A stretch of 64,000 nucleotides of DNA from positions 3,472,001 to 3,536,000 of the forward strand of contig NZ_CP137734.1 in NCBI RefSeq assembly GCF_033406955.1. Direction: 5' to 3'. The translations under genes and the position numbers were made by a program. The notes below the pieces were generated by a model, which saw nothing but the letters and a program-made list of their open reading frames with translations, ran no database searches and had not been told where the DNA came from. Below are positions 14,074 to 21,963 of the stretch, piece after piece. This DNA is from Streptomyces violaceoruber (GTDB taxonomy: Bacteria > Actinomycetota > Actinomycetes > Streptomycetales > Streptomycetaceae). How positions within the stretch are numbered: position 1 is the first letter of the stretch; every line of letters begins with the position of its first letter.

Positions 14074-16974
14074 TCAACGGCGTTTGCGGCCGAAGCGACG
14101 TTTACCCTTGTCCGACTTCCGGCCAGTCAGCTGCTGTGCCTCATGCGTCCTTCCCATCGCGATCAATACGGTGGCGAGGTTCCGGGTGGCAAGCTCAGTC
14201 TTGGGGTGCTTCGCACCGAAGTGGCGTACGTAGCTGGCTCGTACTTCCTTCAAAAGTCCGGCTGCCTCCGGGTATTGACGGAGGGAATGCAGGGTGCTGG
14301 CGAAGTTGCTGGCGGAAGCGAGTGTGTCGGGATGGTCCTCACCCAGAACACGACGACAGCGCTCAAGAACATCCTCGTGCATGCGACGCGCCTCTACATG
14401 CTTCCGCAAGGCGTTCAGGGTAGTGGCAAGGTTGCTGGCGGAAGCGAGGGTGCTGGGATGGTCCTCACCCAGAACACGACCACGACGCTCAAGAACATCC
14501 TCGTGCATGCGACGCGCCTCCACATGCTCCCCCAAGGCGTCCAGGGTAGTGGCAAGCTTGCTGGCGGAACTGAGCGTGTTGGGATGGTCCTCACCCAGAA
14601 CACGACCACGACGCTCAAGAACATCCTCCTGCATGCGACGCGCCTCCACATGCTCCCCCAAGGCGTCCAGGCTAGTGGCAAGGTTGCTGGCGGAAGCGAG
14701 GGTGCTGGGATGGTCCTCACCCAGAACACGACCACGACGCTCAAGAACATCCACATTCATGCGACGCGCCTCCACATGCTCCCCCAGAGTGTTCAGGAGA
14801 CCGGCGAGGTTGTGGGCGGAATTAAGTGTGTCGGGATGATCCTCACCCAGAACACGACGACGACGCGCAAGAACATCCTCGTGCATGCGACGCGCCTCCA
14901 CGTACTCTCCCGATTCGTTCAGGATGCTGGCGAGGTTGCCCGCGGAAGTGAGCGTGTCGGGATGATCCTCACCCAGAACACGACGACGACGCGCAAGAAC
15001 ATCCTCCTGCACGCGGCGCGCCTCCACAGTCTCCCCCAGGAGAGACATGTTGGTGGACGCATCGTTGGCCGAGTGGAGGGTTTCGGGGTGATCCGCCCCC
15101 AGAACACGACGACGACGGACAAGGGTGTCCTCGATGATGAGATGGCCTTTGGCGTAGTCGCCCAGTTCGACAGTCGCGTGCCCCAGGAACTGTGCACAGG
15201 TGAGGGTGTCGGGGTGGTCCGGACCCAGGTCGGTGCTCCAGGCCTGGTGCAGCGCCGCGCTGAGGTCGTGGGCGGCGCGTGGCAGGCCGCTGCAGATGAG
15301 GAAGTGAGCCGCTTTCGAGAACGTGGCGCGCAGTGCGGCCTGGTGGGCGAGCGCCGTGGTGACGTGGGGAGCGGTGAGGTGGGCGGTGAGAGAGGCCCAC
15401 GCCGGCCAGTCGGCGGGAGATCGCGGGTCGCCCGGGTCGACCGCGGCCAGGACGGCGGTGACGTCGTCGCGGATCGCGACGACCGGGTCGGGACCGGTCT
15501 GGGTGCGCAGGATGGCCTGGGTCAGCCGGTGGATCTGGAAGGCGTCGTAGTCGGTGCGGGCCAGTCCGAAACGGCCGAGGGGCTGGAGGGCGTTGCGCAG
15601 CCACATCGGGTCGTCGGGGTCGCCGGGGATGGTGGCCAGTCGGGGGCGGGCCGTCTCCAGCCAGGCGGTGGGGATGGGTTCGGGGCCGAGGAACGCACCG
15701 AGGCGGAGCAGAGCGACGGCGTCCGCGTGGCCGTCGTCCGCGAGGCGGGTGACGGCGATGCCGACCGTGGCGGCCAGCGGCGCGGGATGGTCACGGACGT
15801 CGCTCTCCTGGAGGAGGCGTGCGGTGTCCGTGGTCAGAAGCCGGCGGTAGCGGTCCAGGGTCATGCCGCTGCGCAGGACTCCCGAAGCCTGGGCGAGCGC
15901 GAGGGGCAGGTCGCCGAGGTCCTGCGCCAGGAGATCGGCGTGCTCGGTGGTCATTCCCGAGATGCGGCCCTTGAGGTAGGCGAGGGAGTCGGTGCGGGTG
16001 AAGACGTCCAGGTCGCTCTGGTGGGCGATCCCGTGCCAGTCGGGGTTGCGTGAGGTGATCAGAACGTGGCCCGGGCCCTCGGGGAGCCAGGGCTCGATCT
16101 GATCGGGGTGTTCGGCGTTGTCGAGAACGAGGAGCCAGCGGTGCCGCGTCCGCAGGTGCTGGAGGAGGGCACGGGCGTTGGGTTCGGAGCCGGCGTCGGA
16201 CTTGGCCACGCCGAGGCGGTCGGCGAGTTCGGTGTAGCGGACGGGCAACTGGTCGGCCTGTTCGGCATCGACCCACCACACGAGGTCGTACTGGCTGGCG
16301 AAGCGGTGGGCGTATTCCAGGGCGATCTGGGTCTTGCCGATGCCGCCCATGCCGTGGAGCGCCTGGACCACTGCTTGGCGTCCGCTGAGCAGCCCGGTAC
16401 GAAGCTGCCCCATGACCGTCTCGCGGCCGGAGAAGTCGGGGTTGCGGCGACGGACGTTCCACACCTCGGGCAGGCCGACGCTGCTGGGCAGTCGCGGGCG
16501 CTGTGCATCGGGTGCCGTAGGCGCGTCGGCGGAGGCGGCGCCGGGGAAGTCGACCGGACCGGTAGGGGGAACCGGTCCGTGGACGGCTTCGAGCAGGGCA
16601 GATGTGGCGGCGGCCTCGTCCAGCCTGTGAACGTCTGTGCGCAGTGTCCCGGCCAGCAGGGCGGGGATGTCGTCGTCGTTCAGGAGCTCGATCGCCACCG
16701 GAACGAGGCGCCCCCGCAGGGCCACGGCGGCCGACCACTCTTCCCTGGTCCATCGTTTGGGTTCGAAGTAGTGCCTGGAGAACAGGGCCACCACCGCGTC
16801 GGCCTTGCCGAGAGCCAGGTTCATCTTCTGGACGAAGTCGTCACCGGTGCGCCAGTGCCACCGGTCCAGCTCGACCTGGTGCCCGGCCTGCTGGAGCTGC
16901 CAGCCGGCCCACTCCGCCCAGGCCTGGTCCGGGCCTGCGTAGCTGAGAAAGATACGTTGCGTGGTGTCGGTCAC
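14074..16974 (-). CDS. TIR - NB-ARC (STAND NTPase) - TPR protein, candidate NLR-like defence sensor
   Basis: A 966-aa three-part protein. Residues 5-120 are a TIR domain (RIFLSYAGPDQAWAEWA) with the putative NADase glutamate at E79 in RWTREEWSAAV. Residues about 180-480 are a STAND/NB-ARC ATPase with Walker A GMGGIGKT (208-215), Walker B LLVLDNA (281-287), sensor ITSR (306-309) and a GLPL-like GDLPLALA (354-361). Residues 583-960 are nine kinesin-light-chain-like TPR units of exactly 42 aa, each starting LGxDHPxTL. The tail is Lys/Arg-rich. The domain logic is that of plant NLRs and bacterial STAND defence proteins: TPR senses, ATPase oligomerises, TIR consumes NAD+. It could instead be a signalling regulator of the type common in Streptomyces. 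GTG start at 16974. The gene lies next to tRNA-Tyr; no integrase is visible. Confidence 0.88.
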   Translation of the reverse strand: MTDTTQRIFLSYAGPDQAWAEWAGWQLQQAGHQVELDRWHWRTGDDFVQKMNLALGKADAVVALFSRHYFEPKRWTREEWSAAVALRGRLVPVAIELLNDDDIPALLAGTLRTDVHRLDEAAATSALLEAVHGPVPPTGPVDFPGAASADAPTAPDAQRPRLPSSVGLPEVWNVRRRNPDFSGRETVMGQLRTGLLSGRQAVVQALHGMGGIGKTQIALEYAHRFASQYDLVWWVDAEQADQLPVRYTELADRLGVAKSDAGSEPNARALLQHLRTRHRWLLVLDNAEHPDQIEPWLPEGPGHVLITSRNPDWHGIAHQSDLDVFTRTDSLAYLKGRISGMTTEHADLLAQDLGDLPLALAQASGVLRSGMTLDRYRRLLTTDTARLLQESDVRDHPAPLAATVGIAVTRLADDGHADAVALLRLGAFLGPEPIPTAWLETARPRLATIPGDPDDPMWLRNALQPLGRFGLARTDYDAFQIHRLTQAILRTQTGPDPVVAIRDDVTAVLAAVDPGDPRSPADWPAWASLTAHLTAPHVTTALAHQAALRATFSKAAHFLICSGLPRAAHDLSAALHQAWSTDLGPDHPDTLTCAQFLGHATVELGDYAKGHLIIEDTLVRRRRVLGADHPETLHSANDASTNMSLLGETVEARRVQEDVLARRRRVLGEDHPDTLTSAGNLASILNESGEYVEARRMHEDVLARRRRVLGEDHPDTLNSAHNLAGLLNTLGEHVEARRMNVDVLERRGRVLGEDHPSTLASASNLATSLDALGEHVEARRMQEDVLERRGRVLGEDHPNTLSSASKLATTLDALGEHVEARRMHEDVLERRGRVLGEDHPSTLASASNLATTLNALRKHVEARRMHEDVLERCRRVLGEDHPDTLASASNFASTLHSLRQYPEAAGLLKEVRASYVRHFGAKHPKTELATRNLATVLIAMGRTHEAQQLTGRKSDKGKRRFGRKRR
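14095..15228 (-). repeat. Nine tandem 126-bp units encoding the TPR array
   Basis: Units begin at residues 583, 625, 667, 709, 751, 793, 835, 877 and 919, spaced by exactly 42 codons. The central units (about 14347-14976) are near-identical at DNA level, whereas the outer ones have diverged. Such DNA identity in a coding repeat indicates recent unit duplication or gene conversion and predicts copy-number variation among strains. Confidence 0.85.
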
Positions 16975-17083
16975 CGCTGCCCCCGAATCCCCTGACGCTC
17001 ACAACGTGGAGCACGGAACATGATCCCGCGTACACCGTGGGCAAGGGCAGAGAACGCCGAGATCCCGTGGGCACCGAGAACGA

Positions 17084-17129
17084 CGAAAGGGTCTGTGATC
17101 AGCATTGCTGCTGGTCACAGACCCTTTCG
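17084..17129 (-). terminator. Long hairpin downstream of tRNA-Tyr
   Basis: A perfect 15-bp stem (CGAAAGGGTCTGTGA / TCACAGACCCTTTCG) with a second inner stem CAGCA/TGCTG begins 6 nt after the tRNA-Tyr 3' end. It probably terminates or processes the tRNA transcript and insulates it from the TIR-NB-ARC gene 110 bp beyond. Confidence 0.75.
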
Positions 17130-17135
17130 GTCGTG

Positions 17136-17217
17136 TGGCGGCGCCAGGATTCGAACCTGGGAAGGCTGAGCCGGCAGATTTACAGTCTGCTCCCTTTGGC
17201 CGCTCGGGCACACCGCC
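17136..17217 (-). tRNA. tRNA-Tyr (GTA anticodon)
   Basis: An 82-nt class II tRNA with acceptor arms GGCGGTG / CGCCGCC, a long variable arm, anticodon loop CTGTAAA (GTA) and T arm containing GGTTCGAATCC. CCA is not encoded. In S. coelicolor a tRNA-Tyr gene is the integration site of SLP1. No integrase, excisionase or second copy of the tRNA 3' end is visible in this window. Confidence 0.96.
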
Positions 17218-17452
17218 GGGGTTTGCTGCTCGTCGAACCGCTCTTCGGCGGCGCTCCGTAGCAACGACGTAAACAATACCTGATGCGGAGGGGTGCTTCG
17301 CCACCCGATTGATCGCCGCTCGGATCGCGGCGGGTGGCTAGGCTTGTCCGGATGCGGCCGAGGACCCCGCGGGGCCCGGCGGCCGCCGACGTATGCCGGT
17401 ACGGACCCGATACGCGGCCCGACACGCACCCAGATACAAGGAGCCACAGGAC

Positions 17453-17941
17453 ATGGCCGACTCCAGTTTCGACATCGTCTCGAAGGTCGAGCGGCAGGAG
17501 GTCGACAACGCCCTCAACCAGGCCGCCAAGGAGATCTCGCAGCGCTACGACTTCAAGGGCGTGGGCGCCTCGATCTCGTGGTCCGGGGAGAAGATCCTCA
17601 TGGAGGCCAACTCCGAGGACCGGGTGACCGCGGTCCTCGACGTCTTCCAGTCCAAGCTGATCAAGCGCGGCATCTCGCTCAAGGCACTGGACGCGGGCGA
17701 GCCCCAGCTCTCCGGCAAGGAGTACAAGATCTTCGCGTCGATCGAGGAGGGCATTTCCCAGGAGAACGCGAAGAAGGTGGCCAAGCTGATCCGCGACGAG
17801 GGCCCCAAGGGCGTGAAGGCCCAGGTGCAGGGCGAGGAGCTGCGGGTCTCGTCGAAGAGCCGGGACGACCTGCAGACCGTGATCTCTCTGCTGAAGGGCC
17901 AGGACTTCGACTTCGCGCTGCAGTTCGTCAACTACCGGTGA
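17453..17941 (+). CDS. YajQ family cyclic-di-GMP/nucleotide-binding protein
   Basis: A 162-aa cytosolic protein that starts [20 protein letters not shown] and contains [15 protein letters not shown] and [13 protein letters not shown]. These match the YajQ/UPF0234 family, which has two RNA-binding-like alpha/beta domains and in Xanthomonas binds c-di-GMP to control transcription. The role in Streptomyces is not established. The ATG at 17453 was chosen over upstream in-frame GTG/ATG codons because it gives the conserved N-terminus and follows AAGGAG. It ends in a shared bidirectional terminator. Confidence 0.95.
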   Translation: MADSSFDIVSKVERQEVDNALNQAAKEISQRYDFKGVGASISWSGEKILMEANSEDRVTAVLDVFQSKLIKRGISLKALDAGEPQLSGKEYKIFASIEEGISQENAKKVAKLIRDEGPKGVKAQVQGEELRVSSKSRDDLQTVISLLKGQDFDFALQFVNYR

Positions 17942-17987
17942 GCCGCTGAGCGGGCGACGCGGTGGCGCGTAGGCCTTCGTTGACGGA

Positions 17988-18020
17988 AAAGGGTGGGCGT
18001 CCCGGCGGTGCCCACCCTTT
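17988..18020. terminator. Bidirectional terminator between yajQ and glsB-like gene
   Basis: AAAGGGTGGGC pairs perfectly with GCCCACCCTTT around an 11-nt loop. A-run and T-run flanks on each side make it functional on both strands, which suits the convergent genes. Confidence 0.9.
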
Positions 18021-18040
18021 CCCGTCCGGTCCTCGCGCGT

Positions 18041-18307
18041 TCAGTCGCGCGAGTTGCCGAACAGGAGCCGGTAGGCGACCAGGAGCACCAGCGAACCGCC
18101 GATCGCCGCCGCCCAGGTGGCGCCGTCGTAGAAGTCCTTGCTGATCGGGTGGTCCAGCCAGCGGGCCGATATCCAGCCGCCGAGGAAGGCGCCCGCGATG
18201 CCGATGAGGGTGGTGCCGATGAGCCCTCCGGGGTCGCGGCCCGGCAGCAGGAACTTGGCGATGGCTCCGGCCAGCAGTCCGAGGATGATCCAGCTGATGA
18301 CGGTCAT
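18041..18307 (-). CDS. GlsB/YeaQ/YmgE family stress-response membrane protein
   Basis: An 88-aa, three-helix hydrophobic protein of the transglycosylase-associated (GlsB/YeaQ) family. It opens MTVISWIILGLLAGAIAKF and then shows the family's glycine-rich LLPGRDPGGLIGTTLIGIAG. Homologues are induced by envelope or general stress; the molecular function is unknown. It is divergent from the amino acid permease, with 139 bp between the starts. Confidence 0.9.
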   Translation of the reverse strand: MTVISWIILGLLAGAIAKFLLPGRDPGGLIGTTLIGIAGAFLGGWISARWLDHPISKDFYDGATWAAAIGGSLVLLVAYRLLFGNSRD

Positions 18308-18446
18308 GCCGTGACCCTGCCCTTTCTTCCTGTGCCCACACTGTGCCAGTGCTGCGGGCCCGTTCCTCCGCGGTGTTCATGTCCTCTTGGTGGAGAGGAC
18401 GTTCCGACCGCGCCGGGTGGTTGCGCTGATCAGTAGGGTGCGACCC

Positions 18447-19691
18447 ATGACACCTGCGGGTTCGGAGCTGCGTCGCACTCTCGGCCTGGGCGACGCCGTC
18501 GTCGTCGGACTCGGTTCGATGATCGGCGCCGGGATCTTCGCCGCCCTGGCACCGGCGGCCGGCGCCGCCGGCTCGGGTCTGCTCCTCGCCCTCGCCGGGG
18601 CAGCCGTCGTCGCCTACTGCAATGCCCTGTCGTCGGCCCGGCTGGCCGCCCGCTATCCGGCCTCGGGCGGCACCTACGTCTACGGGCGCGAACGGCTCGG
18701 GGAGTTCTGGGGCTATCTCGCGGGCTGGTCCTTCATCGTCGGGAAGACGGCCTCCTGTGCCGCCATGGCGCTCACTGTGGGCGCGTACGTCTGGCCGGAG
18801 CAGGCGCACACCGTGGCGGTCGCCGCCGTGGTGGCGCTGACCGCGGTGAACTACGGCGGCATCCAGAAGTCCGCCTGGCTGACGCGGGTGATCGTGGCGG
18901 TGGTTCTCGCTGTCCTCGCTTCCGTGGTGGTGGTGTGCCTCGGGTCCGGGCGGTCCGACGCCGGGCGGCTGGACATCGGCTTGTCGGGCGGAGCGGGCGG
19001 GGTCCTTCAGGCGGCCGGTCTGCTGTTCTTCGCGTTCGCGGGGTACGCGCGCATCGCGACGCTCGGCGAGGAGGTGCGGGACCCGCGGCGCACCATTCCG
19101 CGCGCGATCCCTCTGGCGCTGGGCCTCACCCTGGCGGTGTACGGGTGTGTCGCGGTGGCTGTCCTTTCCGTGCTGGGTCCGGTCGGTCTGGGGCAGGCGA
19201 CGGCACCCCTGGCCGACGCGGTACGGACGGCCGGCCTGCCGGGGCTGGTGCCGGTCGTGCGGGCGGGCGCCGCCGTGGCCGCGCTGGGTTCGCTGCTGGC
19301 GCTGATCCTGGGCGTCTCCCGGACGACGCTGGCCATGGCCAGAGACCGTCATCTGCCCCAGGCGCTGGCCGCGGTGCACCCGCGTTTCCAGGTACCGCAC
19401 CGGGCGGAGCTGGCCGTGGGCGCGGTGGTCGCGGTCCTGGCCGCGACGGTGGACGTGCGTGGGGCGATCGGCTTCTCCTCCTTCGGTGTGCTGGTGTACT
19501 ACGCGGTGGCCAACGCGTCGGCCTGGACGCTCGACCCGTCGAGGTTGTCGCGGGTCGTACCGGCGCTGGGGCTGATCGGGTGCGTGGTGCTCGCGTTCTC
19601 GCTTCCGGCGGTGTCGGTCGTCGTGGGAGTGGGTGTGCTGGCGGTGGGTGTGGTGGCGTACGGGGTGCGGGGGCAGCAAGTCCCGCGGTGA
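18447..19691 (+). CDS. APC-family amino acid permease
   Basis: A 414-aa membrane protein with about 12 helices. The first helix carries the APC signature GLGSMIGAGIFAALAP, and the consensus loop with YPASGGTYVYGRERLGE follows. FFAFAGYARIATLGEEVRDPRRTIPRAI is the conserved helix 6 to loop region. The start ATG at 18447 (MTPAGSELRRTLGLGDAV) is preferred to an in-frame ATG at 18387. The substrate is unknown; basic or branched amino acids are typical of the subgroup. Confidence 0.92.
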   Translation: MTPAGSELRRTLGLGDAVVVGLGSMIGAGIFAALAPAAGAAGSGLLLALAGAAVVAYCNALSSARLAARYPASGGTYVYGRERLGEFWGYLAGWSFIVGKTASCAAMALTVGAYVWPEQAHTVAVAAVVALTAVNYGGIQKSAWLTRVIVAVVLAVLASVVVVCLGSGRSDAGRLDIGLSGGAGGVLQAAGLLFFAFAGYARIATLGEEVRDPRRTIPRAIPLALGLTLAVYGCVAVAVLSVLGPVGLGQATAPLADAVRTAGLPGLVPVVRAGAAVAALGSLLALILGVSRTTLAMARDRHLPQALAAVHPRFQVPHRAELAVGAVVAVLAATVDVRGAIGFSSFGVLVYYAVANASAWTLDPSRLSRVVPALGLIGCVVLAFSLPAVSVVVGVGVLAVGVVAYGVRGQQVPR

Positions 19692-19769
19692 AGGGCGACG
19701 CGGGCCGCGATGGCCGCGCGTCGGCGCCTCGGGGTGCGTGCTGACGGGCGGGGCTCGGCCGGCCTCCGC

Positions 19770-20363
19770 TCAGGACGCCGGTGCGGGCGACGTGCCGGTC
19801 GGGACGGGCCGTCTTCCGGTGCGCAGGGGGAGGTCGGTCCACGGCGACGGTTCCGGGCCCTCGCTGGTCTCCTCGTACCAGCCCGTGCCCTCGGTCCAGA
19901 TGCGCAACCAGTCGGCGAGGCTCGGGGCGTCGACGTACCAGGCATGGTCGACGTCGCCCGCGTTGGGCTCGAAGAGGAGGACGGTGGCCTGCGGGGTGCG
20001 GCAGTCGACGCACGCGTACATCGCGCAACCCCAGTGGGATATGGGCAGGACGCCCTCGGGCCAGGGCCAGTCGGGGTCCTTCGCGCCGCTGTCCCGGTTG
20101 GCCAGGTACTGGGCAACGGCGGCGGGCTCGCCCGAGGGGTCGTGGTCGAGCAGCGGCAACAGGCCGTATTCCGGGCCGAATCCGCCGTCTCCTATGCGCA
20201 GGTACAGCTCGGTGAGCAGGGCGGGGAGGGGAAAGCCCAGGGCGGCCTCGGCGCGGGCCGGCGCCTCCCCGTCCACGGGCTCGGGCAGGGAACTCCAGCC
20301 CCACGGTCGGGTGCTCCGTGCCTTGGCGGCCACCCTTTCCAGCAACTGCTCGCTCTCGGTCAT
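19770..20363 (-). CDS. SMI1/KNR4-type domain protein
   Basis: A 197-aa soluble protein resembling the SMI1/KNR4 (SUKH) superfamily. It has EAALGFPLPALLTELYLRIGDGGFGPEYGLLPLL in the middle (quoted here as the LGFPLPALLTELY and IGDGGFGPEYGLL blocks), then DWPWPEGVLPISHWGCAMYACVDC. SUKH proteins often act as immunity proteins to toxins, but no toxin gene is adjacent. The alternative is a housekeeping role. The ATG at 20363 is used because upstream in-frame sequence is low complexity. It is convergent with the permease. Confidence 0.85.
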   Translation of the reverse strand: MTESEQLLERVAAKARSTRPWGWSSLPEPVDGEAPARAEAALGFPLPALLTELYLRIGDGGFGPEYGLLPLLDHDPSGEPAAVAQYLANRDSGAKDPDWPWPEGVLPISHWGCAMYACVDCRTPQATVLLFEPNAGDVDHAWYVDAPSLADWLRIWTEGTGWYEETSEGPEPSPWTDLPLRTGRRPVPTGTSPAPAS

Positions 20364-20403
20364 GGATTCATGATGCAGGCCGCCACTGACATCCGGGCGG
20401 GCC

Positions 20404-20430
20404 TGTGGACAACCCGGAAGCTGTGGACAA
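20404..20430 (-). promoter_or_regulatory. Pair of DnaA-box-like 9-mers
   Basis: Two copies of TTGTCCACA on the minus strand, 18 bp apart start to start, lie in the 97-bp gap between the SMI1-type gene and yccF. TTGTCCACA is the preferred Streptomyces DnaA box. There are too few boxes for an origin; a regulatory or DnaA-titration role is possible. Confidence 0.5.
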
Positions 20431-20460
20431 CGAGGGCCACGAGGGCCCACGAAGGCCCTC

Positions 20461-20877
20461 TTACCAACCGGTCCGCTGGGTCGCTGCCGCGGCGGTGAAC
20501 GGCTGGTCCGTGCGCACGATCTCGCGGCCCAGTGGGAGCAGGGAGACGGGGATCAGCTTGAAGTTGGCGATGCCGAGCGGGATGCCGATGATCGTGACGC
20601 ACAGCGCGATGCCGGTGACGATGTGGCCGAGGGCCAGCCACCAGCCGGCGAGGACGAGCCACAGCACGTTCCCGATGCACGAGGGTGCTCCGGCCCCGCG
20701 CCGCTCGACCGTCGTGTACCCGAAGGGCCACAAGGCGTAGACGCCGATGCGGAAGGCCGCTATGCCGAAGGGGATGCCGATGATCGTGATGCAGAGGAGC
20801 GCGCCCGCGAGCAGGTAGCCGAGGAACAGCCAGAAGCCGCTGAGCAAGAGCCAAATGACGTTGAGGATGGTCTTCAC
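20461..20877 (-). CDS. YccF-domain inner-membrane protein
   Basis: A 138-aa membrane protein containing two YccF (DUF307) units, each a [25 protein letters not shown] hairpin: [20 protein letters not shown] and [20 protein letters not shown]. Four transmembrane helices are expected. Its function is unknown. The GTG start at 20877 overlaps the htpX stop by 4 nt, so it is translationally coupled to the protease. Confidence 0.93.
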   Translation of the reverse strand: MKTILNVIWLLLSGFWLFLGYLLAGALLCITIIGIPFGIAAFRIGVYALWPFGYTTVERRGAGAPSCIGNVLWLVLAGWWLALGHIVTGIALCVTIIGIPLGIANFKLIPVSLLPLGREIVRTDQPFTAAAATQRTGW

Positions 20878-21737
20878 TGCTGACGACCTGCCATCTTTTC
20901 GAGTCGGGCGATTCGCTCCGCCATGGGCGGATGGGTCGAGAACATCTTCGAGATCCCCTGTCCCGGGCGGAAGGGGTTGGCGATCATCATGTGGCTGGCG
21001 GTCTCGAGCCGGGGCTCCGGTGGCAGCGGAAGCTGCTTGGTGCCGAGTTCCAGCTTCCGCAGGGCGCCGGCCAGGGCGAGCGGGTCACCGGTCAGCTGGG
21101 CGCCGGAGGCGTCGGCCTCGTACTCCCGGGAGCGGCTGATCGCCAGTTGGATGACGGTGGCGGCGAGTGGTCCGAGCAGCATGATGAGGAGCATGCCCAG
21201 CAGACCGGGTCCGTCATCGTCGTTGGACCGTCCGACCGGGATCAGCCAGGCGAAGTTGACCAGGAACATGATCACCGAGGCGAGGGCGCCGGCGACGGAG
21301 GAGATCAGGATGTCGCGGTTGTAGACGTGGCTCAGTTCGTGCCCGATCACGCCGCGCAGTTCGCGCTCGTCCAGCAGGCGCATGATGCCCTCGGTGCAGC
21401 ACACGGCCGCGTTGCGCGGGTTGCGGCCGGTCGCGAAGGCGTTCGGGGCGTCCGTCGGCGAGATGTACAGGCGGGGCATCGGCTGCCGGGCCTGGGTGGA
21501 GAGCTCGCGGACCATGCGGTACAGCGCCGGGGCCTCGAACTCGCTGACCGGGCGCGCACGCATCGCGCGCAGGGCGAGCTTGTCGCTGTTCCAGTACGCG
21601 TACGCGTTGGTGCCCAGGGCGACGAGGACGGCGACGACGAGCCCCGCTCGGCCGAAGAAGCTGCCGATGACGATGATGAGCGCGGACAGTCCCCCGAGGA
21701 GAACTGCGGTCCTGAGCCCGTTGTGCCGGCGGTGCAC
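20874..21737 (-). CDS. htpX: Membrane zinc protease HtpX homologue
   Basis: A 287-aa M48 metalloprotease involved in membrane-protein quality control. Two N-terminal transmembrane helices (about residues 11-45) precede the zinc motif HELSH (133-137) and the third-ligand helix [11 protein letters not shown]. Two further helices lie between them. The GTG at 21737 (translated [12 protein letters not shown]) has GGAGGG 8 nt upstream and matches the length of close Streptomyces homologues; an in-frame ATG at 21866 would add an unconserved 43-residue Ser/Gly-rich extension. It lies upstream of yccF in a two-gene operon. Confidence 0.93.
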   Translation of the reverse strand: MHRRHNGLRTAVLLGGLSALIIVIGSFFGRAGLVVAVLVALGTNAYAYWNSDKLALRAMRARPVSEFEAPALYRMVRELSTQARQPMPRLYISPTDAPNAFATGRNPRNAAVCCTEGIMRLLDERELRGVIGHELSHVYNRDILISSVAGALASVIMFLVNFAWLIPVGRSNDDDGPGLLGMLLIMLLGPLAATVIQLAISRSREYEADASGAQLTGDPLALAGALRKLELGTKQLPLPPEPRLETASHMMIANPFRPGQGISKMFSTHPPMAERIARLEKMAGRQQ

Positions 21738-21963
21738 GGTACGCCCTCCAAGTCGTGCAGCAGGGGAACCCTTTGCTTGCTGGTCTCGCTCGCTGTGGTT
21801 GCTTCCTGGTCCTCGATGCCACCGGTGCGTGGTGTCACGTCCAGTGGACCCTTCCGTACTGGTCAACGCCAGGCGAGGGCCACCAGTTCCCTGCCGCCCG
21901 GCGCGGGGAGTGTGGTCCGTACGGGTGACGGCCGCGGCGGGCGGCCCCGGCGGGCGGCTGCGT

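Noticed and set aside
14056..16053. Long open frame (665 codons) on the plus strand opposite the TIR-NB-ARC gene
   Set aside because: It runs antisense across the repeat array and is open only because each 126-bp unit repeats the same stop-free frame; it lacks family motifs and a ribosome site.
17136..17217. Integrated SLP1-like element at tRNA-Tyr
   Set aside because: No integrase, excisionase, transfer or replication genes, and no second copy of the tRNA 3' end was found in the window.
19770..20363. SMI1-type gene as immunity partner of a polymorphic toxin
   Set aside because: No toxin, secretion or repeat-carrier gene is adjacent; neighbours are a permease and yccF/htpX.
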